From assembly GCA_949282385.1 (NCBI GenBank), contig CASDOP010000003.1, positions 1-64,000 on the forward strand: a stretch of DNA of 64,000 bases, read 5' to 3'. Below, one piece after another: positions 7,767 through 17,961 of the stretch. The number at the start of each line of letters is the position of its first letter. The first letter of the stretch is position 1. The stretch comes from an uncultured Clostridia bacterium (lineage in GTDB: Bacteria > Bacillota > Clostridia > Christensenellales > Borkfalkiaceae). The position numbers and the translations under genes were made by a program. The notes beneath the pieces were generated by a model. It searched no databases. It was not told where the DNA came from and saw nothing but the letters and a program-made list of their open reading frames with translations.

Positions 7767-7973
7767 TGTTGATAACTTTATACATAATTAGATGTAAGCG
7801 CCCGAGAAAATGCCTGAAATTTAGCGATTTTTGTCGGTTTTTTGATAAATTGTTGATAACTTTTTATAAATGTTTGTTTTTTATTCATTCCGAAAATAAA
7901 ATTGTGCACAACTTTTTGTTGATAAACGGGCTGTTTTTTGCAGAAAACGGCATTTTTTAAGCAGTTATCAACA
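7767..7973. promoter_or_regulatory. Cluster of four DnaA-box-like 9-mers
   Basis: TTATCAACA (one mismatch from the DnaA box TTATCCACA) occurs on the minus strand at 7767-7775, 7851-7859 and 7917-7925, and on the plus strand at 7965-7973. All four lie in an AT-rich, gene-free stretch between dnaJ and the membrane protein gene. No other signal explains the 450-base gap. Confidence 0.5.
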
Positions 7974-8044
7974 ATGCGCGAGCGGTCGCAAAGCCGTTTT
8001 TCGCGCAACGTTTTATATTATGCAATGCCGCGCCAAACGAAAAA

Positions 8045-8071
8045 GCGCCCGCGGAAAAACTCCGCGGGCGC
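8045..8071 (-). terminator. Terminator of the grpE-dnaK-dnaJ operon
   Basis: Ten-bp GC arms, 8045-8054 / 8062-8071, followed on the minus strand by TTTTCGTTT. Confidence 0.85.
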
Positions 8072-8090
8072 GTAAATTATAAAAAGAAAT

Positions 8091-9245
8091 TTATTGTTTG
8101 TCTATCTGTCTGCCGTAAATAGCCGAAACGTTTGAAGAATACTTTTGCATGTTTTCGCACGATTTCAAAGGCACGCTGTCCTCGAAATCTGAAAGTTTTT
8201 TGAGCTGGTCGCGCGAAAGTTTGGTGGGAATGTCTATCTGCACGTCAACATACAGATTGCCGGTGCCGTTGACCGTTCTGACGCCCTTTCCCCTTATGCA
8301 GAAACGCGTGCCGCTCGCCGTGCCTGCGGGGACTGAAAGTTCTATGGTATCGTCTATTGCGGGAACCTGAATTTTTCCGCCGACCACAGCCGTTCTGTAC
8401 GATATGGGAACGGTAACGAAGAGGTCTCTGTCCTCCCTTCTGAGCAACTTATGCGGTTCTATCTGAAAATAGATATATAAATCGCCCGGCTCGCCGCCCT
8501 GAACCGCCTGACCGAAACCGCGCTTGCGCATGGAGCTGTCCTTATCTACGCCCGCGGGGATATTTATTGTAAAGCGCGTCTGGTTGCGCAATACGCCCGT
8601 ACCCTTGCAGTCGGGACATTTTTCAATTATATTTTTACCCGTACCCTTGCAGTCGGGGCAGACGCCCACCTGAATGGTTCTGCCGAAGATGGTATCCTGC
8701 TGATATTTAACCCTGCCGCTGCCGCCGCATTTTGCGCACTTTTTGAAAGCCGTTCCGCCCTTTGCGCCCGTACCGCTGCACGTGCGGCAAGGCTCATTGC
8801 GGAAATAGCTTACCTCTTTGGTACAGCCCTTTATGGCGTCGAGGAAAGAGAGCCTTATGGTCTGCTCGATATTTGCTCCGCGCGCGGGGCTTTGCCTCTG
8901 CGCTCCGCCGAAACCGCCGCCGAACATAGACGAGAATATATCGCCTATGTCGCCGAAACCGCCCGAGAAGGGGTTTCCGCCCGAGAAAGGATTGCCGCCG
9001 CCGAAACCGCCCATGCCGGGATGTTCAAGCTCGTAATCGTACTGCTTGCGCTTCTGTTCGTCGGAAAGCACGGCATTGGCTTCGTTTATCTCCTTGAACT
9101 TTTCAGCCGCGGCTGCGTCGCCGGGATGAAAGTCGGGGTGATACTGCTTTGCGAGCTTTCTGTAAGCCGATTTTATTTCGTCCTGCGTGGCGGTCTTGGA
9201 CACGCCAAGCACTTCGTAATAATTTTTCTTGTTCTCTGTTGCCAT
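8091..9245 (-). CDS. dnaJ: Chaperone protein DnaJ (Hsp40)
   Basis: This 384-residue co-chaperone delivers clients to DnaK and stimulates its ATPase. It is complete: J domain (1-70, with HPD), Gly/Phe-rich linker (about 75-125, many GGF/GNPF repeats), four CxxCxGxG zinc motifs ([32 protein letters not shown]) and C-terminal substrate-binding domains. It is the last gene of the heat-shock operon, 70 bases after dnaK, with a strong hairpin in between. Confidence 0.98.
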   Translation of the reverse strand: MATENKKNYYEVLGVSKTATQDEIKSAYRKLAKQYHPDFHPGDAAAAEKFKEINEANAVLSDEQKRKQYDYELEHPGMGGFGGGNPFSGGNPFSGGFGDIGDIFSSMFGGGFGGAQRQSPARGANIEQTIRLSFLDAIKGCTKEVSYFRNEPCRTCSGTGAKGGTAFKKCAKCGGSGRVKYQQDTIFGRTIQVGVCPDCKGTGKNIIEKCPDCKGTGVLRNQTRFTINIPAGVDKDSSMRKRGFGQAVQGGEPGDLYIYFQIEPHKLLRREDRDLFVTVPISYRTAVVGGKIQVPAIDDTIELSVPAGTASGTRFCIRGKGVRTVNGTGNLYVDVQIDIPTKLSRDQLKKLSDFEDSVPLKSCENMQKYSSNVSAIYGRQIDKQ

Positions 9246-9266
9246 AATCTTTTATAAACCGTCATA

Positions 9267-9294
9267 GCAGCGCGCGGGCAATTCCGCGCGCTGC
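9267..9294 (-). terminator. dnaK-dnaJ intergenic hairpin
   Basis: Perfect 11-bp arms (9267-9277 / 9284-9294). No T tract follows on the minus strand, so it may attenuate or mark mRNA processing rather than end transcription. This could set the DnaK:DnaJ ratio. Confidence 0.55.
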
Positions 9295-9315
9295 CTGAAA
9301 ACTTAAATTACTTTA

Positions 9316-11722
<2,407 letters not shown>

Positions 11723-11895
11723 TTTTCTTTTCCCGTAATTGGTTTACAGTTTAAATATAACTCGCAAAAGGCGGCGTTAAACATTCGGACACAATTTTTT
11801 TAAATCTTTATCGATAAATTCGTCTGCAAAACGCCCAAAGAAAAAAGAGACGACAAAATGCGCGCATTTTGCCTTTTAAACATGCCCGCCCTCTC

Positions 11896-11924
11896 TTGAC
11901 GAAAGGTTTAAGCTGTGATAAAAT
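11896..11924 (+). promoter_or_regulatory. Leaderless promoter of the phosphatase gene
   Basis: TTGACG (11896-11901), 17-bp spacer, TAAAAT (11919-11924). The ATG follows six bases after the -10 box. Confidence 0.65.
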
Positions 11925-11930
11925 TACTGT

Positions 11931-12737
11931 ATGCACATAAAGCGACTGCAACTTAAAAAGCTGTTCAACACCCGCGACCTGGGCGGAATGCCCGCCGCGG
12001 ACGGTCGTGTTATAAGACACGGCAGGCTGATACGCAGCGGAAAACTTTATAAATTGCCCGACGAAACGGTTGAAAAACTCAAGGCGTTAAATCTTAAAAC
12101 CGTAGTCGACCTGCGCATTTTTACTGAATGCGAGGAATATCCCGATACTGTTATCGAGGGCGTTGAGTATATTCACCTCCCCCTGCTCTGCACGGCGACG
12201 CCGGGCATTACGAGGGAAAAGAGCATGACGCGCACCATGGCGATAGAATCGCGCAGGATCAAAAACGAATTCGGCACAGCGGACAATTACATGGTGGCGA
12301 TGTATAAAATGGTGCTCTTTTCGGAAGAACCAGTGGCATTGCTCAAAAAACTTATGCGGCTGATAATAGAAAACGACGGCTGCATTCTCTGGCACTGCAG
12401 CGGCGGAAAAGACAGGGCCGGACTGGTTACCATGCTGGTTGAAAGCCTTCTTGGCGTGGACGAAAAAATCATTGTGGAAGACTATGTCGCCTCTCACCGC
12501 TTCCAGAGGAGAAAATTTTTCTGGAACAGGTTCGGACTGGTGATTGCGCCCCTCGTGAGAAGGTTCAAAAAGATACTCTTCGGCATGATGGCGGCAAAGC
12601 CCAGATACATCACCGAAACGATGAACGAAATAAAGGCAAAGCACGGCAGCGTTATAAATTATTGCAAGGAAATGCTCGATGTTACCGACGAAGACATTGC
12701 GCTCATGCGCGAAAAGTACCTCGAGCCTGCAAAATAA
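11931..12737 (+). CDS. Tyrosine-protein phosphatase (DSP-like, Y_phosphatase3 type)
   Basis: This 268-residue protein carries the Cys-based phosphatase signature HCSGGKDRAG, with the nucleophilic Cys and the phosphate-binding Arg, and the upstream 'NTRDLGG' motif typical of bacterial and fungal tyrosine/lipid phosphatases of this group. A conserved Asp-Leu-Arg strand (VVDLRI) follows the N-terminal part. The substrate may be phosphotyrosine or phosphoinositide. There is no Shine-Dalgarno sequence, and the ATG coincides with the predicted transcription start. It is monocistronic. Confidence 0.88.
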   Translation: MHIKRLQLKKLFNTRDLGGMPAADGRVIRHGRLIRSGKLYKLPDETVEKLKALNLKTVVDLRIFTECEEYPDTVIEGVEYIHLPLLCTATPGITREKSMTRTMAIESRRIKNEFGTADNYMVAMYKMVLFSEEPVALLKKLMRLIIENDGCILWHCSGGKDRAGLVTMLVESLLGVDEKIIVEDYVASHRFQRRKFFWNRFGLVIAPLVRRFKKILFGMMAAKPRYITETMNEIKAKHGSVINYCKEMLDVTDEDIALMREKYLEPAK

Positions 12738-12768
12738 AAACGCGTAAGACTTAAAAAATTAAAAAAAC

Positions 12769-12798
12769 GCCGCGGCGGAAAATATTTTCCGCCGCGGC
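12769..12798. terminator. Bidirectional terminator between phosphatase gene and galE
   Basis: Perfect 15-bp arms (12769-12783 / 12784-12798), with A-rich sequence before and T-rich sequence after. Confidence 0.85.
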
Positions 12799-12830
12799 TT
12801 TTATTATTTATACATTATATTAATATTATT

Positions 12831-13847
12831 TCAGCATTTGTAGCCTTCGGGATTGCCGCTCTGCCACTTCCACTGGGAAGAACACATATCCTCGAGGGTA
12901 TATTCAGCCTTCCAGCCGAGTTCGCGGGCAGCTTTTTCCGACGAGGCATAACAAGAAGCAATGTCTCCGGGGCGCCTGCCTTCCATTACGTAAGGCAACG
13001 TTTTGCCGCACGCCTTTTCAAACGCGCGTATCATGTCGAGTACGCTGTACCCGTTGCCAGTGCCGAGGTTATAGGTGTAAACGCCAGCCTCTTCGCAGTG
13101 CCTTATGGCGGCTACATGACCGTTAGCGAGGTCAACCACGTGAATATAATCTCTCACGCCCGTGCCGTCCGGAGTGGGATAATCCCCGCCGAAGACGTGA
13201 ATGCACTTGAGTTTGCCCGAAGCTACCTGCGCAACATAAGGCATGAGGTTGTTGGGTATGCCCTTGGGGTCTTCGCCTATAAGACCGCTTTCGTGCGCGC
13301 CGACGGGGTTAAAATAGCGCAGCAGCACAACGCTCCACTCCTTATCCGCCGCATAGACGTCCTTCAGCATTATTTCCTGGAAATATTTGCTCGTGCCGTA
13401 AGGGTTGGTAGTGCCGCCCACCCTGCACGTTTCGTCCAGAGGAAGCCTTTCGGGCGTGCCGTAGACGGTTGCAGAAGAGGAAAAAACTATTTTTTTGCAG
13501 CCGTGCGTTCTCATTGCGTCGAGAAGAACGAGCGTGCCGCAGAGATTGTTGTCGTAATACTCTATGGGTTTAGCGCAGGATTCGCCTACGGCTTTAAGCC
13601 CCGCGAAGTGTATTACCCAGTCTATTTTACGCGATGAAAAAATCCCGTCTAACAGCGTCCTGTCGCGCACGTCGCCTTTTATAAATTCAACGTCTTTTCC
13701 CGTTATCTTTTTAACGCGCCTGAGGCTCTCTTCGCTGGCGTTGGAAAGGTTGTCGATAACCACGACCTCATAGCCGTTATTGAGAAGTTCCACAACGGTA
13801 TGGCTGCCTATATATCCCGCGCCGCCCGTTACGAGCACACACTGCAT
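12831..13847 (-). CDS. galE: UDP-glucose 4-epimerase
   Basis: This 338-residue extended SDR enzyme interconverts UDP-glucose and UDP-galactose (or their N-acetyl forms), feeding surface sugar synthesis. It has the NAD-binding GGAGYIGSH motif at the N-terminus, the catalytic Ser in [10 protein letters not shown] and the YxxxK pair (YGTSK). '[16 protein letters not shown]' and '[14 protein letters not shown]' are typical GalE segments. AGAGG lies upstream of the start. It stands next to glmS, consistent with nucleotide-sugar supply. Confidence 0.96.
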   Translation of the reverse strand: MQCVLVTGGAGYIGSHTVVELLNNGYEVVVIDNLSNASEESLRRVKKITGKDVEFIKGDVRDRTLLDGIFSSRKIDWVIHFAGLKAVGESCAKPIEYYDNNLCGTLVLLDAMRTHGCKKIVFSSSATVYGTPERLPLDETCRVGGTTNPYGTSKYFQEIMLKDVYAADKEWSVVLLRYFNPVGAHESGLIGEDPKGIPNNLMPYVAQVASGKLKCIHVFGGDYPTPDGTGVRDYIHVVDLANGHVAAIRHCEEAGVYTYNLGTGNGYSVLDMIRAFEKACGKTLPYVMEGRRPGDIASCYASSEKAARELGWKAEYTLEDMCSSQWKWQSGNPEGYKC

Positions 13848-13943
13848 AATTTATACCTCTTTATAACAAAGTCTGCTGACATTATACTTTTTTGCAGGCA
13901 TTATGTCAACTATTTGTCGCAAAGGGCAATTACGCAACCGCAT

Positions 13944-15710
13944 TTATTCCACGGTAACGCTCTTTGCGAGGTTGCGCGGCTTGTCGGGGTCTCTGCCCGC
14001 CAGAACCGCCGCCCTGTACGCCACAAGCTGAAGAGCTTCGGCAGACAAAAAGTGAGAAAGATGCGCGGGAACGGGCGGAAGAAGCCAGACGGCGCTCACC
14101 CTGCCCGAAAACTCGTCGGATACGCTCTTTATCGTCGTAACGAGGGCGACTTTGCCCTTTCGGGACAAAATCTGTTCGACGGCGTTTTTGCTCTTTTCTG
14201 CGAGGCACTCGTCGCAGATTATGACGACGGACAGCACGTCTTCGTCTATGAGCGCGAGCGTGCCGTGCTTAAGCTCGCCCGCGGGATAGTCGTCGCTGAA
14301 GATATAACTCACCTCTTTGAGCTTGAGCGCCGCCTCCGTGGCGACGTCGGCGTCCCCTCCCCTGCCTATAAAAAATACCGCGCGCGAGGACACGCAAAGC
14401 TCTGCAATCCGCAGCGAAAGCAGCTCGTCGGCGGCGAGTTTTTCCGCCTCGTCCGCAACCTTTAAAAGCTCTGCCTTTCTGCGGGCATAATCGGGCAGGG
14501 CAGACATGAGGTGAAAGCAAGCGAGCTGCCCCGTATAGCTCTTTGTCGCAGCCACGCAAATTTCGCTGCCGGCGCAGACGGGCAGAACTTTGTCGGCTAT
14601 GCGCGTTATGGCGGAATATCCCGTATTGGTTACCGCGACGAGGTACGCGCCCGCCTCTTTCAGAATTTCCGCCGCCTTGAGAGTGTCTGCCGTTTCGCCG
14701 CTCTGACTGACGGCTATAACTACAGACCTGTCTGTAACCGCGGGCGGGTTATACCTCGCCTCGCTTGCAATTACCGCCTCGATAAAGGCGTCGTACGCGC
14801 CCGAAAAGAGGCGTTTCGCCGCCAGCGCGGAATTGTACGCCGTGCCGCAGCCCACAAAAATTATTTTGTCCGCGCCGCGCAGCCTCTCGTAAAGTCCGCC
14901 GCCCGCCGCCAGCGGAAATTTCTGGCAGGTGGCGCGTATCGTGCGGGCGTTGGAGCGTATTTCCCGCAGCATATGGTGGGAGCAATCGTCCCCGAGCCAC
15001 GCATACTGCTCCCTTTCTACGGGCATGAATTCCCGACTTACGGGCTTTAATTCGGCAGAATAAATTTTGCATTCGTCGCGCTCAACCATGGCGACGTCTC
15101 CGTCCTGCAACACGCAATAGTTATCCGCTCCGTCCGCCACAGCGGGAATGTCGCTCGCGGCGAAAAAGCCGCCATTGCCCCGCGCAATAATTACGGGGCT
15201 TCCCCTGCTAACGGCAATAAAACCTTTAAAATCTTTGCAGAGTATCGCCAAAGCCCAGCACCCCTTAAGGCGGGAACAGGTCTTTTTCACCGCGCCGATA
15301 ATATCGCCGTCGTAAACGCTGTCCAGTATGTGCGCGACGACTTCGCTGTCCGTCTGCGAAAGAAATATATGCCCCGCTTCGGCAAGTTGCGCCTTTAAGG
15401 GCGCGTAATTTTCTATTATGCCGTTATGCACTATGGCAAACCGACCGCAAAGATGAGGGTGAGCGTTGACATCGCTCGCTTCGCCGTGCGTCGCCCAGCG
15501 AGTGTGTCCGATACCCGTTGCCCCGCGCATATCTTCAAGGCATTTTGAAAGGCGGCACACCCTGCCGCTGCGCTTGACGGTATAAAACTCTCCGCCCGAA
15601 AGGGTGGTTATGCCCGCGGAATCGTAGCCGCGGTATTCAAGTTTTTCAAGTCCCGAATATATAATTTCTGCGGCGCGCTTATCGCCCGCATATGCCACTA
15701 TTCCGCACAT
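13944..15710 (-). CDS. glmS: Glutamine-fructose-6-phosphate aminotransferase (isomerising)
   Basis: This 588-residue enzyme makes glucosamine-6-phosphate from fructose-6-phosphate and glutamine, the committed step toward UDP-GlcNAc. The start at 15710 is fixed by MCGIVAYAG, because Cys2 is the catalytic nucleophile after Met removal, and by GGAGGGGAG upstream. An N-terminal glutaminase domain (about 1-220) precedes two SIS domains (about 275-420 and 445-585, with 'SQSGETADT' and the 'KSYTGQL' sugar loop). The gene overlaps the end of glmM by 13 bases, so there is no room for a glmS ribozyme. Confidence 0.97.
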   Translation of the reverse strand: MCGIVAYAGDKRAAEIIYSGLEKLEYRGYDSAGITTLSGGEFYTVKRSGRVCRLSKCLEDMRGATGIGHTRWATHGEASDVNAHPHLCGRFAIVHNGIIENYAPLKAQLAEAGHIFLSQTDSEVVAHILDSVYDGDIIGAVKKTCSRLKGCWALAILCKDFKGFIAVSRGSPVIIARGNGGFFAASDIPAVADGADNYCVLQDGDVAMVERDECKIYSAELKPVSREFMPVEREQYAWLGDDCSHHMLREIRSNARTIRATCQKFPLAAGGGLYERLRGADKIIFVGCGTAYNSALAAKRLFSGAYDAFIEAVIASEARYNPPAVTDRSVVIAVSQSGETADTLKAAEILKEAGAYLVAVTNTGYSAITRIADKVLPVCAGSEICVAATKSYTGQLACFHLMSALPDYARRKAELLKVADEAEKLAADELLSLRIAELCVSSRAVFFIGRGGDADVATEAALKLKEVSYIFSDDYPAGELKHGTLALIDEDVLSVVIICDECLAEKSKNAVEQILSRKGKVALVTTIKSVSDEFSGRVSAVWLLPPVPAHLSHFLSAEALQLVAYRAAVLAGRDPDKPRNLAKSVTVE

Positions 15711-17053
15711 TGCTCCCCTCCTCCGCTGACTGCGGCAGACAACCTTTCGCACAGTCTGACGCACAGGTTTTCGTCCTCGCCCTCGACCATTATTCTTATT
15801 AAATTTTCAGTTCCCGAAGGTCGCACAAGCACTCTGCCGCCGCTGCCGAGGAGCGCTTCGGCGCGCGCTTTTTCTTCCGCGACTACACGACTGAACGCCG
15901 CCTGCTTATTTTCTACGGCAACAGAGGCGCACACCTGGGGAAAAATTTTAAGACCGTCGGTAAGCTCGGAAGCGCGCACGCCCCAGTTTTTCATTGCCTG
16001 CGCCACGCACAACGCGGTTGCTATGCCGTCGCCCGTGTTTTCCACTTTACCTATTATTATATGTCCCGACTGTTCGCCGCCCAGCACGGCTCCGCAACGG
16101 CACATTTTTTCATAGACAAACCTGTCGCCCACGGCGCACCTTTCCACGGCTATGCCCAGCTCGCCAAGCGAGCGGACAAGCCCCGTATTGCTCATGACGG
16201 TGGCTACGATTTTTTTGCCTGCAAGCGCGCCTTCGTCGCTTAAGCTGCGGGCGAGAATATAAAGTATGCCGTCGCCGTCTATCACTCCGCCGTCCTCGTC
16301 AACACAGATACAGCGGTCGCCATCGCCGTCGAAGGCAAAACCTATATCCAGTCCGCGTTCGCGCACGAGGGCACGAAGCGCCGATATATGAGTTGAACCG
16401 ACTTTTAAATTGACGTTAAGCCCGTCGGGACGGCAACCCACGGCATGCACTTCCGCGCCGAGCGAACGGAACACCCTGCGGGCGATGTTATAGGCGGCGC
16501 CGTTGGCGCAGTCCAGACCTATTTTCATGCCCGAAAGCGGCACGGATATAACCGTCATGAGGTGCGCCATATAGCTGTTTCTGCCCGCGACATAGTCGAT
16601 TGCCGCGCCGACGGCGTCGCCGTCGGCGCGGCTTACGGGATACGACGACGGGTCATCGAGGTAATTTTCCAAAAGGTCTATTACCTCGTCGCCCAGCTTT
16701 TCGCCCTTGCCCGTAAGAAGTTTTATTCCATTATCGTAAAAAGGATTGTGGCTGGCGGAAATTACTATGCCGCAATCGAACATTCCGCACCTCGCCGCGA
16801 ACGAAACAGAGGGCGTAGTTGTAACGTGCATGATATACGCGTCCGCGCCCGCAGAAGTAAGTCCCGCGACGAGGGCGTATTCGAGCATATACGACGAGCG
16901 GCGCGTATCCTTGCCGATGACGGCGCGGCATTTGCCGCCGCTCAACGATTTGTAATAAGCGCCGAGGAACGCGCCCGTTTTAAACGCGTGTTCCGCCGTG
17001 AGCTGACTGCCCGCTCTGCCGCGAAAACCGTCCGTGCCGAAATATCTACCCGT
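15698..17053 (-). CDS. glmM: Phosphoglucosamine mutase, probable ACG start
   Basis: This enzyme converts glucosamine-6-phosphate to glucosamine-1-phosphate. The first in-frame ATG (16945) would give 415 residues and lose the conserved N-terminus. Reading further upstream in the same frame gives (M)GRYFGTDGFRGRAG, the family's essential opening, and about 451 residues, the usual length. The frame is closed upstream by TAA, and the only initiation candidates are ATC and ACG. ACG (17051-17053 on the minus strand) lies seven bases after GGGGAGG, ideal spacing. The active-site phosphoserine loop ISASHNP and the Mg loop DGDGDR are present. It overlaps the upstream gene by eight bases. Either non-AUG initiation or an ATG-to-ACG sequence error explains it. 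Confidence 0.85.
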   Translation of the reverse strand, partial: TGRYFGTDGFRGRAGSQLTAEHAFKTGAFLGAYYKSLSGGKCRAVIGKDTRRSSYMLEYALVAGLTSAGADAYIMHVTTTPSVSFAARCGMFDCGIVISASHNPFYDNGIKLLTGKGEKLGDEVIDLLENYLDDPSSYPVSRADGDAVGAAIDYVAGRNSYMAHLMTVISVPLSGMKIGLDCANGAAYNIARRVFRSLGAEVHAVGCRPDGLNVNLKVGSTHISALRALVRERGLDIGFAFDGDGDRCICVDEDGGVIDGDGILYILARSLSDEGALAGKKIVATVMSNTGLVRSLGELGIAVERCAVGDRFVYEKMCRCGAVLGGEQSGHIIIGKVENTGDGIATALCVAQAMKNWGVRASELTDGLKIFPQVCASVAVENKQAAFSRVVAEEKARAEALLGSGGRVLVRPSGTENLIRIMVEGEDENLCVRLCERLSAAVSGGGEQCAE

Positions 17054-17714
17054 TGAGATACCTCCCCGCGGCTCCGCCGCTCTTTACCGAAAGTTTGCTT
17101 CTGCCCACGACGAGGGCGTTTTCTTCTATTTCCCCGCTTAAAGTTGTGCCCGCGGCTACATATGCGCCGTCGCAGATATGCGCGGGAGCGATAATGTTGC
17201 AGTTACAGCCTATAAAACACCTGTCGCCGACGGTTGAACGGCTCTTTTTTCTGCCGTCGTAGTTGGCAAAGACTACTCCGCAACCGATATTTACTCTTTC
17301 GCCGAGGTCTGCGTCGCCGATATAGGCAAGGTGCGCCGCTTTACAGCCATTTCCGAGGGAAGAATTTTTTATTTCCACGAAGTCCCCCAGCCTGCAATCG
17401 TTTCCCGTTTCGCTGCCGTCGCGGATATTGCAGAACGGTCCCACCGTACAGCGTGCGCCTATTCGAGAGTGCGATATTTTGCTCTGTTCAATGCGCGCAT
17501 TTTCGCCGATTTCGGAATTTTCTATAATGCTGAAAGCGCCGATCACGGCGCCGCTGTCTATGCGCGTTTTGCCCGTAAGTCGGCAGGGCGAATGCAATTC
17601 GACGCCCGCAGAAATTTTGCAGTCCGCCTCCACCAGAATATCTCTGCCGAAGACGAGCACGCCGCATTTTTTCAGGCGGCGGAGAGATTGATATTTTATT
17701 TTTTCGCGACCCAT
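17046..17714 (-). CDS. Stand-alone GlmU C-terminal domain (left-handed beta-helix acetyltransferase)
   Basis: This protein of about 222 residues consists almost wholly of hexapeptide repeats (left-handed beta helix) with the GlmU active-site segment 'GVVFANYDGRKKSRSTVGD' and the 'IIAPAHICDGAYVAAGTTL' end. It should acetylate glucosamine-1-phosphate to GlcNAc-1-phosphate. The N-terminal uridylyltransferase half of normal GlmU (about 230 residues) is missing, so that step must be encoded elsewhere. The start is uncertain: 17741 is also possible and neither has a Shine-Dalgarno site. It is first in an overlapping operon with glmM and glmS. Confidence 0.8.
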   Translation of the reverse strand: MGREKIKYQSLRRLKKCGVLVFGRDILVEADCKISAGVELHSPCRLTGKTRIDSGAVIGAFSIIENSEIGENARIEQSKISHSRIGARCTVGPFCNIRDGSETGNDCRLGDFVEIKNSSLGNGCKAAHLAYIGDADLGERVNIGCGVVFANYDGRKKSRSTVGDRCFIGCNCNIIAPAHICDGAYVAAGTTLSGEIEENALVVGRSKLSVKSGGAAGRYLNG

Positions 17715-17877
17715 GTATGATATGATATGCGGCGAGCGCATATGTTTGTTACGATAAATATGTAAAGTCTTACATCCGCTCGCATTTCATATTCGGCGAG
17801 CGGAATATATAAAAAATAAAAACTGAAGACAAAATTTTTTGCGCAGAATATTACAGGGGTTTTTAATTGCACAAAAA

Positions 17878-17917
17878 AAGCGCCCCCTTTCCGATTTCCC
17901 TCGGAAATGGGGCGCTT
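17878..17917 (-). terminator. Terminator of the surface-protein operon
   Basis: A long hairpin with arms AAGCGCCCC.../...GGGGCGCTT, followed on the minus strand by seven T residues. Confidence 0.85.
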
Positions 17918-17961
17918 GAAATTATTAAATTGTTTTTTTGCGGCAAGCAGATTTTTTTTAA

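Noticed and set aside
15698-16945. glmM starting at the first ATG (16945)
   Set aside because: It would lack the conserved FGTDG N-terminus and be about 36 residues short; the frame upstream continues the family sequence up to ACG.
17715-17961. glmS ribozyme upstream of the amino-sugar operon
   Set aside because: No ribozyme core is recognisable, and glmS is the last, overlapping gene of the operon.
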